NCBI GenBank assembly: GCA_030666035.1
Contig: DAOUYQ010000007.1
Location: 1-12,483, forward strand
DNA from: Microcaldota archaeon
GTDB lineage: Archaea; Micrarchaeota; Micrarchaeia; Anstonellales; Bilamarchaeaceae
Direction: 5' to 3'
Length of the DNA: 12,483 bases
A program made the translations under genes and the position numbers. The notes beneath the pieces are model-generated. The model was not told the origin of the DNA. It saw nothing but the letters and a program-made list of their open reading frames with translations, and made no database searches. Positions 1 to 7,235 of the stretch are shown here, one piece after another. How positions within the stretch are numbered: the first letter of the stretch is position 1; every line of letters begins with the position of its first letter.

Positions 1-108
1 GGAGCCTATCCTCTTTCCAAATTCAAATTTTCTAATTTGTAGGCCACGCATTCTAACATTGGCATTGCCTTGATTCCAGGTCATTCTCCCTTTTCTGCAG
101 TGCCGCAT
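1..108 (-). CDS. Possible partial ORF running off the left edge, unrecognised
   Basis: An ATG at 108 opens a reading frame of 36 codons with no stop before the window edge; a stop lies just upstream (112-114). The product starts MRHCRKGRMTWNQ and is basic. A TATA-like element at 133-144 is centred about 30 bp upstream of the ATG, which fits the leaderless pattern seen elsewhere in this window. I recognise no family, and 36 codons without a stop can occur by chance. A competing reading on the plus strand (the last codons of a gene ending at 42) cannot be excluded. Low confidence. Confidence 0.22.
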   Translation of the reverse strand, partial: MRHCRKGRMTWNQGNANVRMRGLQIRKFEFGKRIGS

Positions 109-132
109 AAGTTATACTCAGTGTTTAGTAAT

Positions 133-144
133 GTTTATAAATAA
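133..144 (-). promoter_or_regulatory. TATA-box candidate for a leftward transcript
   Basis: The minus-strand sequence TTATTTATAAAC is a good archaeal TATA box. It is placed to drive leftward transcription starting near 108-111, where an ATG opens a frame to the window edge. The core TTTATAAA is symmetrical, so rightward use is also possible, but no plausible gene lies to the right. Confidence 0.35.
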
Positions 145-217
145 GTGGGCTGCTGCATAACGGCCACGTTAAAACTCCGCAACTTTACCCAAATCCAAAA
201 AAAGTAAATCCTTATAA

Positions 218-251
218 ATATTCACTTACTGAATATTCAGTAGCTGAATAT
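218..251. promoter_or_regulatory. 34-bp imperfect palindrome, probable operator
   Basis: The centre is a perfect 16-bp palindrome TACTGAATATTCAGTA (227-242). It is flanked at 2 bp on each side by ATATTCA (218-224) and its reverse complement TGAATAT (245-251). The half-motif TGAATAT thus appears four times in alternating orientation, with same-strand copies 15 bp apart. It overlaps the TATA-like element at 211-220 and the expected start site of a rightward transcript. The arrangement suggests cooperative binding of two dimers of a helix-turn-helix regulator. No target gene is obvious on the right-hand side. Confidence 0.5.
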
Positions 252-311
252 AAGTAGCTTTCTCACCTGAAACCTTCAGCTTACCCTTCTTTTGTTTGCC
301 CAAAACCGCCC

Positions 312-1283
312 CTATTTATCCGCTGCCTTAAGAAACATATCCCCAAAAAGCTCATGCCCAAACATAACAAGCCCAGCAACAAACCCGGGAACCATCTCCC
401 CCAAATTCTCACGGAAATATTTTGCCATCGCTTCTATCTCCAGTGGAACAGCCTCAAACTTCTCAATTTTCCAGCTATCCCCAGCCGCTGCCTTTGATTT
501 CTCCAAGTCCTTCAGGCTCTTCCCAGTGCATATTCTTCCAACCACTGCAAGCGCCCCTCTTGAATAGGTTGGATCCACCGTAATCCCAAGCGGCAAAATC
601 TCTCTTCGCCCCAGCCCGGTTTCCCCCTCCAATCTTTCAAATGCACTGTTTTCCCACACCATAAATGGATTTATTTTTTCTTCCATGCTTCCTGCATCCA
701 CTGCCCCAGCGCTTGCAAACGTAAGCTTAAGAGTGGATTCTGGCTCCGCATGGTGCCCAATTTCCCCCATCCGGGGATTCCCAAGCTTATCCCCCTTTCT
801 CCCAACAAAAAGAACCTGCTGCTTCCCATCTATTCCCAGAACATGCAAAGCGCACTCAAGCTTGAATGCCCTGAATGCAGCAATCGCCTCAAAATCCAGT
901 TCTTTTGTTGCAAGTATTTCACTCCAATTAATAGAATCCACAGAAAGGCTCACCCGGCCTTCCCGCATGCGTATTGATTGAACCGCCAGTTTCTCCCCGT
1001 CAATCCATCCGCCTTCAATTCCCTTCTCATCCAGCTTCCGGTTTTCCGCCCTGTTAATTTCACGCGCATTTATCCATACCTCTTCAGGCAAAACAAGTTT
1101 TTTCAATTTATGCCCATTAGGAACAATTCTTACTGCCCCCGCCATTCTTTTCTTTCCAAGCCTGCAAAGGGGAATTGCCCCATTCTCAGTAAGCCGCTTA
1201 AATCCCGCAAGCTCTTTTGGGCCCAGCCCCATGCTTCTCATTGAACGCAAATTCCCCACATTAAGTGAAATCATTTTAGGCAT
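312..1283 (-). CDS. Uncharacterised protein with degenerate Nudix-like region
   Basis: The gene encodes 323 residues from the ATG at 1283. A TTG at 1301 extends the frame by six codons, but a TATA box centred at 1310.5 lies 27 bp from the ATG, so a leaderless start at 1283 is preferred. There is no signal peptide or membrane segment, so the protein is probably cytoplasmic. Residues about 145-250 read like a Nudix fold: a strand (QQVLFVGRKGDKLG), a stretch resembling the Nudix-box helix (AFERLEGETGL, about 214-224), then LPLGITVDPTYSRGALAVVGRI. The canonical REUxEExGU residues are only partly kept: the Arg and Glu are swapped and one catalytic Glu is Gly. Hydrolase activity is therefore doubtful. 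The N-terminal 140 residues match nothing I know. The gene is divergent from the lipoprotein gene at 1392. Confidence 0.75.
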   Translation of the reverse strand: MPKMISLNVGNLRSMRSMGLGPKELAGFKRLTENGAIPLCRLGKKRMAGAVRIVPNGHKLKKLVLPEEVWINAREINRAENRKLDEKGIEGGWIDGEKLAVQSIRMREGRVSLSVDSINWSEILATKELDFEAIAAFRAFKLECALHVLGIDGKQQVLFVGRKGDKLGNPRMGEIGHHAEPESTLKLTFASAGAVDAGSMEEKINPFMVWENSAFERLEGETGLGRREILPLGITVDPTYSRGALAVVGRICTGKSLKDLEKSKAAAGDSWKIEKFEAVPLEIEAMAKYFRENLGEMVPGFVAGLVMFGHELFGDMFLKAADK

Positions 1284-1305
1284 AGCATTAAGTGTGGACA
1301 AATCT

Positions 1306-1315
1306 GTTTATAAAC
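1306..1315 (-). promoter_or_regulatory. TATA box for the Nudix-like gene
   Basis: The self-complementary GTTTATAAAC contains TTTATAAA centred 27 bp upstream of the ATG at 1283, which predicts a leaderless mRNA. It decides the start codon against the TTG at 1301, which would lie upstream of the predicted transcription start. Confidence 0.6.
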
Positions 1316-1350
1316 GGGTATCTCCCACTCCCTTCCCAAAACCCAGAAAC

Positions 1351-1360
1351 CTATATATAA
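1351..1360 (+). promoter_or_regulatory. TATA box and Shine-Dalgarno for the lipoprotein gene
   Basis: CTATATATAA is centred near 1356, predicting transcription start at about 1382. The leader then carries AGGTG (1382-1386), complementary to the archaeal 16S 3' end, 5 nt before the ATG at 1392. This favours ATG 1392 over the in-frame GTG at 1386, which is itself part of the AGGTG. Confidence 0.6.
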
Positions 1361-1391
1361 TTTGCCCTTCTAGTAAGCAGCAGGTGTGGGA

Positions 1392-3524
1392 ATGCAAGAA
1401 CGAAATACACTATTAATATTCTTAGGAGTTGTACTGCTTTCGTTTGTGCTCCTTGCTGGATGTGCCGGAGGCGGAGGCGGCGGCACAGAATCCACAGGAA
1501 TAAGCGCAAGCGCTGTCGCAGGAGGAATTGAAGTTACCTGGAACCCATCCCAGCAAACCGATACAACAGGATATAATTTGTACCGGAGCAGGGAAGCAGG
1601 GGCTCTTGGGGAAAAGATTAACCCTGTGCTCATCACAAGCACAAGCTACAAAAATATTGATGTGAGCAGCGGAGCAGTCTATTATTACACTGTGCGCGCA
1701 GTCAGCTCAAGTGGCCAGGAAAATACAAATACTGAGCAGGCCAGCGCAACTGCAAGCGTTAATCCCCCTGCCACCCTCAACATTCAGATAAATGGGGGCA
1801 ACCAGTACACAGGGGAGCAGCAGGTTACGCTTACGCTCTCAGCAACTGATGCAACCCAATGCAGGGTTTCAAATGACAAGAGCACCTGGAGCGAATGGCA
1901 GCCATACACAACTTCCATGAGCTGGCAGCTCACCTCCGGAGAAGGAATCAAGGATGTATATTACGAATGCAAGGATTCCGTTGGAAACGTTGCAATACCT
2001 GTAAGTGCAACAATCACCCTGGACACAGAAAACCCGGAAATTACAATAAGCTCTCCACAAAATGGGGAAACTTACGGCAGCCCATTTACACTCAGGTTCA
2101 CAGTAACCGATTCGCTGGATAGCGTATTGCACTGCTCCGGAACAGTTGATGGCGGGGCAATTGCACTCGGCCATGTGGATGAGGGAGTGGAGGACACAAT
2201 GTCCATCCAGGCAACCCCAGGTTCACATACGCTGGCAATTACCTGCAACGATGGCGTAAATACCCATGAGCAATCTGTGAGCTTCAGCGTAGCAGACCAG
2301 CCCAGCGTAGAGCTGCACATTGAAAGCGGTGCAGGCTATGTGGATACAAGAAGCGTAACCCTGGATGTAATGGCTGATAATGCAGAACACTGCAGGTTCT
2401 CAAATGAAGATAAAGTATGGAATAACTGGGTCCCTTATGTGGAAGAAGTGCACTGGACCCTCAGCTCCGGAGACGGAGACAAGACAGTTTATGCAGAGTG
2501 CAAGAATGCAGATGGGCAGATTTCAGGAATCGCATCTGATACAGTAATCCTGGACACCCATCACGGTTCCAAAATCTCCATAGAAATAGACAATGGGGAT
2601 GACTGGACCAATACAAGAAACGTAAAGCTTGGGCTTTACTGCTTTGCAGCAGATAAGTGCAGGTACAGGAATGAAGGTGATGACTGGAGCGGATGGAGTG
2701 ATTACACAACCAGGAAGAGCTGGACGCTTTCTTCAGAAGAAGGAGACAAGACCGTCCACTACAACTGCAAGGATTCCAATGGGAACGACCTTGACTCAGC
2801 CGAAGCAGACATTGAATATACTAAAAAAGAGCCGGTACCCCCATCAAGCATGAGAATCGAGATAAATGGCGGGGATTCACATACTGCGAGCAGAGATGTT
2901 ACGCTTACCCTCCATGCAGACAATGCAGATGCCTGCAGGTTCAAGAACGATGGAGGAAGCTACAGCAGTTATGAGCGCTACACAACACACAAAGACTGGA
3001 CCCTGAGTGAAGGCGGGGGAAAGAAGACTGTCTACTACCAGTGCAAGAACGATTATGGGAAGAGCGAGAAGCATGCAACAATCTACCTGGATACCAGCCC
3101 GCCCGGCCCAATTGACGATCTTTCTGCAAACGTGGACAGGAACGATGTTGTGCACCTCTCATGGTCACGGCCCAGCGGGGAAATCTATGATTATGAGATC
3201 TACCGCAGCAACACGGCCCTTGGTTTGTTCAGCAAGATAGGCACCACGCGGAGCACCACCTACAGGGATAATTCAGTAAGCCCTGGAAACGAATATGCCT
3301 ACACTGTAAAGGCGGTGGACACTGCAGGAAACGAAGGACCGAGCTCCAACGCTGCTACCGTGAGCATCCCAAGCGACGAACCCGGAGGGGATGTTGATGA
3401 GCATGGATGCAAGGCTTCAGCCGGCTATGAATGGTGTGAATCATTGCAGGAGTGCATCCGGCCCTGGGAAACCGATTGCCCGGATCTTCCGCTTGGCCCT
3501 GGCCCGGTTGAGCCTGAGGATTAG
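1392..3524 (+). CDS. Cell-surface lipoprotein with FN3 domains and four Cys-pair repeats
   Basis: The product has 710 residues. The N-terminus is a lipoprotein signal: a hydrophobic core followed by the lipobox LLAGC (Cys24), then a Gly-rich linker. So it should be exported and lipid-anchored on the outer face of the membrane. Domains in order: an FN3 domain (about 36-122), Cys-pair repeat 1 (127-215), an Ig-like domain with its own two Cys (217-303), Cys-pair repeats 2 to 4 (305-390, 393-477, 486-568), a second FN3 domain (573-660), then a C-terminal Cys module (669-697, GCxxSAGYxWC...CxxPWxxxC) and a short acidic tail. No catalytic motif is visible; a role in adhesion or envelope structure is inferred. 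A hairpin terminator follows directly, so it is probably monocistronic despite the co-oriented surface gene downstream. Confidence 0.85.
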   Translation: MQERNTLLIFLGVVLLSFVLLAGCAGGGGGGTESTGISASAVAGGIEVTWNPSQQTDTTGYNLYRSREAGALGEKINPVLITSTSYKNIDVSSGAVYYYTVRAVSSSGQENTNTEQASATASVNPPATLNIQINGGNQYTGEQQVTLTLSATDATQCRVSNDKSTWSEWQPYTTSMSWQLTSGEGIKDVYYECKDSVGNVAIPVSATITLDTENPEITISSPQNGETYGSPFTLRFTVTDSLDSVLHCSGTVDGGAIALGHVDEGVEDTMSIQATPGSHTLAITCNDGVNTHEQSVSFSVADQPSVELHIESGAGYVDTRSVTLDVMADNAEHCRFSNEDKVWNNWVPYVEEVHWTLSSGDGDKTVYAECKNADGQISGIASDTVILDTHHGSKISIEIDNGDDWTNTRNVKLGLYCFAADKCRYRNEGDDWSGWSDYTTRKSWTLSSEEGDKTVHYNCKDSNGNDLDSAEADIEYTKKEPVPPSSMRIEINGGDSHTASRDVTLTLHADNADACRFKNDGGSYSSYERYTTHKDWTLSEGGGKKTVYYQCKNDYGKSEKHATIYLDTSPPGPIDDLSANVDRNDVVHLSWSRPSGEIYDYEIYRSNTALGLFSKIGTTRSTTYRDNSVSPGNEYAYTVKAVDTAGNEGPSSNAATVSIPSDEPGGDVDEHGCKASAGYEWCESLQECIRPWETDCPDLPLGPGPVEPED
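1770..3095 (+). repeat. Four protein-level repeats of about 85-90 residues with invariant Cys spacing
   Basis: Repeat units lie at about 1770-2036, 2304-2561, 2568-2825 and 2847-3095; an unrelated Ig-like domain separates the first two. Each unit starts with a strand like (I/L)xIxxGxxYT and has a CR(F/V/Y)xN element. It then has aromatic residues W/Y, W/Y and Y, then WxL(S/T)xxxGxK, and ends with VxxxCK. The two Cys are exactly 36 positions apart in all four units, which suggests one disulfide per unit. Divergence between units indicates old duplications. Confidence 0.75.
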
Positions 3525-3537
3525 AGTTTTTGAAATC

Positions 3538-3569
3538 GAGGGGTAAAACCCTCCTTCTTTTTTATTTTC
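3538..3569 (+). terminator. Hairpin plus T-tract terminator of the lipoprotein gene
   Basis: GAGGG (3538-3542) pairs with CCCTC (3549-3553) around a 6-nt loop, followed by a T-rich run (TTCTTTTTTATTTT). It lies 14 nt after the stop codon. Its presence argues against starting the next gene at 3530, since the hairpin would then lie inside that gene's coding region. Confidence 0.6.
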
Positions 3570-3581
3570 CCAACTCCCAAA

Positions 3582-3590
3582 GCAATTTAA
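3582..3590 (+). promoter_or_regulatory. Weak TATA-like element before the beta-helix gene
   Basis: GCAATTTAA is centred about 37 bp upstream of the ATG at 3623, predicting transcription start near 3612 and a leader of about 10 nt that contains GGTTGGG. Both the TATA match and the Shine-Dalgarno match are mediocre. Confidence 0.3.
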
Positions 3591-3622
3591 TCCTTCTCCC
3601 CGATTTCCCCTTGTGGTTGGGC

Positions 3623-5356
3623 ATGAAAAGAATATTATTAGCTTTATTTGCATTTGGGATGCTTTTTGCAACAACAGAACTCTTTGACCAATGCATCTCT
3701 ATTGATGAGATGGGCACCTATATCCTGGCAACGGATATTGAATATGGGGGGGAGGACAGTTGCATAAAAATTACTGCAAACAGCGTAACTATCGACTGTG
3801 ATGGGCACACAATCCTGGGAGGTTACCCCGGAACAGCAATCCTGGTAAAAAAGGACGCCAAGAATATCCATATAACCAACTGCAACATCGGATTCTTTGA
3901 GTATGGAGTGTATGCGGAAGAGAATGTAGGCAACATCCGGATGGAGGGGCTCAAAATAGATTCCTGCAAGGAAGGAGTTTCCCTTCACGAAGGAAGGGAT
4001 GCGGATATGCTTGAGTGCAGCTTCACCAACAATAATATTGCAGTGCGGCTGGACAGCTGGCTCCGGGGAACAATAAACAACAGCTATTTCTCAAACCGGG
4101 ACTATGGCGTATTTCTTACATCCACCACAGAATATACAATTGCTTCCAGCGAGTTTACAAATTCAGTATATGGGGTTTATACCGAGGGCCTTTGCGATGG
4201 CACTAAAGTTTCCAACAGCGAGTTCCACACCCTGGTAACGCCCATAGACCTCTATGGCACATCCGCCACGATAGATGGAAATACTTTCTATAATAATGCA
4301 GGATATGCAATTCTTATACGCGAATCCATGAATTCATTTGAAAACAATGCCATTTATGGGCAGCCTTTATTTTTTGCTACCCAGAGCAATGCATTCACTT
4401 TCGTGAACCTTGCTATTGGGGAATTGGGCCAGGTGGGCTCCATAAATTTCAGGGAATTTGCAGCCCCCAAGCCATTTACCACAACCCGTTTCTATTATTT
4501 CAATGATACAAACGTGATTATAGAGCCGGATTTCATTTCAGTTACCTCTGAGCATTATTCTTCCCTGATACTTGAAGATGTAACAATATGGCTGGAAGAC
4601 CCGAATGTTGAAAATGAAACAGCAGTTTTCCAGGCAGATGAAAAATGTACCTCCCGGAGCCAGGTGCTCCTGGAAGGAACGGCACTCAAAGAGCCAATCC
4701 CGGAAGAATCTTCCCCAGGCGTTCTTTCTTTTAAAATTGAAGATTTCACAGGCTCCTATGCATTAGGGGAACGGCCCCCTGAAACTGAGGCAGAGAGATA
4801 CGTAATAATAATAATTCTCGATGGCCCATCAGAAGCGGAGGCAAATTCCACAATCCTAATTGAAACAAGGGACCAGAATGCAGAGCTTTTGCCACGCACA
4901 TTAATATACTATTATACAGATGCCCTGAACCCCACATATGTTGGGGCTACAGAAGCAGATGGGACACTGGGCTTTTTCATCCCTGAAGAAGGCACCTACG
5001 TAATCGAAGCAAAATACAACAACATAAGCTCCCAGCGCGCAATAAACATAATTGCCCCGGAGGAGCCTGAACCAGATGTTGCTGAACTGCCCGGGCCCGA
5101 GCTTGATTATGCTACTGAAATACCTGAGCCCGAACTAACATTCGAGCCTGAAGAAGCTGCTGCTGCCCCCGCGGAGCCCCCGGAAGCAAAAGAGGAGGAT
5201 TTCCCGGTTGCCCTGGCACTAGGCATTTTAGCAGGAGTGGCAATTATTGCAATTGCCGCATGGTTAATAGCTTTCAGGAAGCCCCCAAAGAGGATTTCAC
5301 ACGGTGACTCAAAACATGCGGTGCATGAGCGCATGAAAAAATTCCGCAAGGATTAG
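3623..5356 (+). CDS. Membrane-anchored right-handed beta-helix surface protein
   Basis: The ATG at 3623 gives 577 residues and places a clean signal peptide (MKRILLALFAFGMLFA) at the N-terminus; the longer frame from 3530 would bury it and overlap the upstream terminator. Residues about 30-270 are tandem coils of a parallel beta-helix of the NosD/PbH1 type, with recurring phrases such as NSVTIDCDG, YGVYAEENVG, YGVFLTSTTE and YGVYTEG. A beta-sandwich-like region follows, including an Ig-like segment (about 390-475). Then come a Pro/Glu-rich spacer (about 480-525), one membrane helix (about 528-550) and a basic cytoplasmic tail. This architecture fits an archaeal envelope protein that displays a beta-helix outside the cell. 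Beta-helices bind or cleave polysaccharides in some families, but I see no catalytic signature. Function is not assigned. Confidence 0.82.
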   Translation: MKRILLALFAFGMLFATTELFDQCISIDEMGTYILATDIEYGGEDSCIKITANSVTIDCDGHTILGGYPGTAILVKKDAKNIHITNCNIGFFEYGVYAEENVGNIRMEGLKIDSCKEGVSLHEGRDADMLECSFTNNNIAVRLDSWLRGTINNSYFSNRDYGVFLTSTTEYTIASSEFTNSVYGVYTEGLCDGTKVSNSEFHTLVTPIDLYGTSATIDGNTFYNNAGYAILIRESMNSFENNAIYGQPLFFATQSNAFTFVNLAIGELGQVGSINFREFAAPKPFTTTRFYYFNDTNVIIEPDFISVTSEHYSSLILEDVTIWLEDPNVENETAVFQADEKCTSRSQVLLEGTALKEPIPEESSPGVLSFKIEDFTGSYALGERPPETEAERYVIIIILDGPSEAEANSTILIETRDQNAELLPRTLIYYYTDALNPTYVGATEADGTLGFFIPEEGTYVIEAKYNNISSQRAINIIAPEEPEPDVAELPGPELDYATEIPEPELTFEPEEAAAAPAEPPEAKEEDFPVALALGILAGVAIIAIAAWLIAFRKPPKRISHGDSKHAVHERMKKFRKD

Positions 5357-5375
5357 TGCCCCCCAAACCCCAATT

Positions 5376-5384
5376 CCTTTTATT
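5376..5384 (+). promoter_or_regulatory. TATA-like element of purP
   Basis: CCTTTTATT is centred 27 bp upstream of the ATG at 5407, so a leaderless purP mRNA is predicted. This rules out the in-frame GTG at 5356, which overlaps the previous stop codon and lies upstream of the promoter. Confidence 0.5.
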
Positions 5385-5406
5385 CCTTTCTCATGTTAAT
5401 ATAGTT

Positions 5407-6444
5407 ATGTTTGCAAAAGAAAAAGTTGACCAAATTGTAGATTCTTACACTGATTTTAGCATTGCCACAATCTGTTCACATTCCGCACTCCAGATTTTCA
5501 ACGGAGCAAAACATTATGGCATAAAAACCATTGGAATATGCACCGAGGCCTCGCGGGAGCTTTACGAATCCTTTCCATATGCAAAACCCGACGAGTTTAT
5601 CATGGTTGATGATTATTCTGCCCTTCCTGTTGATGAACTTCTGGAAAAGCAAGCGATATTGATTCCCCATGGGTCCCTGGTAGAATATGCAGGGGAGCAG
5701 ATTAATTCCATTGCCCTCCCAATTTTTGGAAACAGGGGCTCTCTCCTCTATGAGCGCAATAGGGACAAGATGTTTAACTGGATGAAGAAATCCGGCTTAA
5801 AATGCCCAAAAATCCTAAAGCCCAAAGAGATAAATGGCCCAGCCATAGTGAAATTCCCAGGAGCAAAAGGCGGCAAAGGGTATCTCGTTGTCCATAATCC
5901 TGATGAGTATTATTCCAAAGTAGGAGAAGAAGCAAAAACAATGATCCAGGAATTCATCGTAGGGATTCGCGCATATGTTCATTATTTCCATTCTTTTGAT
6001 GGCGACGCAGGGTACCAAACCTCATATGGAAGGGTTGAAATGATGGGCATAGACAGAAGAATGGAATCCAATGCAGATGAAATTGCCCGCCAGCTCTCAG
6101 TAGGCGCAAATATCCCAATCTCCTTTACAGTAATGGGAAACGAGAACCTCGTGCTCAGGGAATCCCTTCTTCCCCAATACATGGAAATGGCGAGGGGCGT
6201 GTGCAACACCTCAAAGGATTTATTCGGAGGCATCCATGGGCCATTCTGCATAGAAACAATAATCACCGAAGACCTTGACATTTACTCCTTTGAAATTTCT
6301 GCAAGAATAGTTGCAGGCACCAATCTCCTGGAAAGCCCATATTCGTTTTACACCCATGGAAAAGATTATACAACCGGGATGAGAATTGCCGAAGAGCTCA
6401 AGGAGGCATTCAAGAAAAAGAAGCTCAAGGAGATTGTTTACTAG
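5407..6444 (+). CDS. purP: Formate-dependent FAICAR synthetase PurP
   Basis: PurP is the archaeal ATP-grasp ligase that converts AICAR, formate and ATP to FAICAR in inosinate synthesis, replacing the folate-dependent PurH transformylase. The product has 345 residues, against about 361 in Methanocaldococcus. Family landmarks in order: HGSLVEY (about 88-94), the ATP-grasp glycine loop KFPGAKGGKGY (about 149-159), GIDRRMESN (about 214-222), ISFTVMGN...VLRESLLPQ, GPFCIET (about 278-284) and FEISARIVAGTN (about 295-306), which holds the metal-binding acid and Asn. All look intact. The alternative start at 5356 adds 17 codons with no family similarity. The 3' end overlaps the convergent trmB-like gene by 20 bp. 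PurP paralogues of unknown substrate exist in some archaea, but the motif matches here favour the true enzyme. Confidence 0.92.
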   Translation: MFAKEKVDQIVDSYTDFSIATICSHSALQIFNGAKHYGIKTIGICTEASRELYESFPYAKPDEFIMVDDYSALPVDELLEKQAILIPHGSLVEYAGEQINSIALPIFGNRGSLLYERNRDKMFNWMKKSGLKCPKILKPKEINGPAIVKFPGAKGGKGYLVVHNPDEYYSKVGEEAKTMIQEFIVGIRAYVHYFHSFDGDAGYQTSYGRVEMMGIDRRMESNADEIARQLSVGANIPISFTVMGNENLVLRESLLPQYMEMARGVCNTSKDLFGGIHGPFCIETIITEDLDIYSFEISARIVAGTNLLESPYSFYTHGKDYTTGMRIAEELKEAFKKKKLKEIVY

Positions 6445-6466
6445 CCTTTTCTTTTTTTGGCTTTTT
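6412..6466. terminator. Back-to-back T-rich terminators in the purP/trmB overlap
   Basis: On the plus strand TTTTCTTTTTTT (6447-6458) and TTTTT (6462-6466) follow the purP stop. On the minus strand a T-rich run (CTTTTTCTT, 6420-6412) follows the trmB-like stop at 6425. Each T-tract is the complement of Lys codons at the end of the opposing gene. Oligo-T tracts are sufficient terminators for archaeal RNA polymerase, so each gene end appears to supply the other's terminator. Confidence 0.5.
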
Positions 6467-7201
6467 AGTGCTCTCCCACAACAGCTCAAAATAATTCCTG
6501 AAGCTCGTGGAGATTGTCTTATCTGTTATTGCAATCGTAATCAATTTATCTGATGCAAGGGGGATAAGTACCCTGTCCCCATAAATCTCAATCCACGCAG
6601 GGGAATTGTTTTTTGGAAGGCAGCGCATTTTTGTGTTCTTCCATTCCATAGCCCGCGCAAGCCTCTTCTTGCTTACATCTGCATTGTATATTATTCTAAG
6701 TTTTGTCCCCCTTGCTATTCTTTTTTGGTGGAATTTCCCAAAATATTCTACCAGCCCCCGCCCCATCTTGGCAGGAGAACCGATTATTAGTATTTCCTCA
6801 TCCCCCACCATTTCCGAGAGAAAACCTTCCTTTAGCTTTTTATAGTCGCTAGTGCCCTCAACCACCCTTATCTTGATTACAGAAGGCGCAATCACATCAA
6901 GTTTTTTGATGTATTCTACTACCACGGAAGCATTGTCCGTCTGCTTTTTGTACATTCCTTTTAACATGGACGAACCTGAGGAATAGTACCTGCCCACATC
7001 TTCCCTGCTTATCCTGGCTATCAATCCCATTGAACAAAGTTTGTTCAATGCTTCATAGGTTTTTGAGCGGGCAATGCGCAGCTCTTTTGTCACCTGCCCA
7101 GCCGTAGTTTCAGGGTTTGAAGAAACATGGAGGTACACTTCTGCTTCCATCTTGGATAAGCCGAGAGAACCCAGTGAGTTTGCTACCTTTTCCCTTTCCA
7201 C
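6425..7201 (-). CDS. TrmB-family transcriptional regulator
   Basis: The product has 258 residues from a GTG at 7201. The frame opens further upstream at a TTG (7258), but a TATA box centred 27 bp before the GTG supports a leaderless start there, and TrmB proteins normally begin just before LxxLGLSxxEAEVYL. Residues about 8-72 are the TrmB winged helix: LGLSKMEAEVYLHV, then TAGQVTKELRIARSKTYEALNKL as recognition helices, then a wing with GLI. A short helical linker follows (YIKKLD, about 100). The C-terminal half (about 110-245) has alternating strands and helices (EEILIIGSP, LRIIYNADV, AWIEIYGDRVLIPLA, TIAITD) like the effector domain of the family, and it ends in a Lys-rich tail. The effector is unknown; known members sense sugars. 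It probably acts on the divergent small gene and on itself. Confidence 0.85.
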   Translation of the reverse strand: MEREKVANSLGSLGLSKMEAEVYLHVSSNPETTAGQVTKELRIARSKTYEALNKLCSMGLIARISREDVGRYYSSGSSMLKGMYKKQTDNASVVVEYIKKLDVIAPSVIKIRVVEGTSDYKKLKEGFLSEMVGDEEILIIGSPAKMGRGLVEYFGKFHQKRIARGTKLRIIYNADVSKKRLARAMEWKNTKMRCLPKNNSPAWIEIYGDRVLIPLASDKLITIAITDKTISTSFRNYFELLWESTKKPKKEKASKQSP

Positions 7202-7223
7202 AGCATTATATATATGTAGAAGT

Positions 7224-7232
7224 TTTATTAAA
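7224..7232 (-). promoter_or_regulatory. TATA box of the trmB-like gene
   Basis: On the minus strand TTTAATAAA is centred at 7228, exactly 27 bp from the GTG at 7201. A more TATA-like run (TATATATAA, about 7206-7214) lies closer, but it would start transcription inside the coding region near 7182. Confidence 0.45.
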
Positions 7233-7235
7233 GGG

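Larger units (their letters stand above)
109..311. other. Non-coding intergenic stretch with palindrome
   Basis: I see no coding frame here with a promoter or Shine-Dalgarno. The stretch holds the TATA-like element at 133-144, a second TATA-like element CTTATAAATA at 211-220, and the palindrome at 218-251. A short inverted repeat CTGAA-ACC-TTCAG lies at about 268-280, beyond the 3' end of the minus-strand gene that stops at 312. I found no tRNA or other recognisable RNA. Confidence 0.5.

Noticed and set aside
1..42. Possible 3' end of a plus-strand gene (a frame reading GAYPLSKFKFSNL then stop)
   Set aside because: Thirteen codons are not enough to support a gene, and the minus-strand frame from 108 has a promoter candidate. 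Neither is secure.
3530..3622. Upstream start for the beta-helix protein at 3530
   Set aside because: It would include the terminator hairpin at 3538-3569 in the coding region and place 31 residues before a clear signal peptide.
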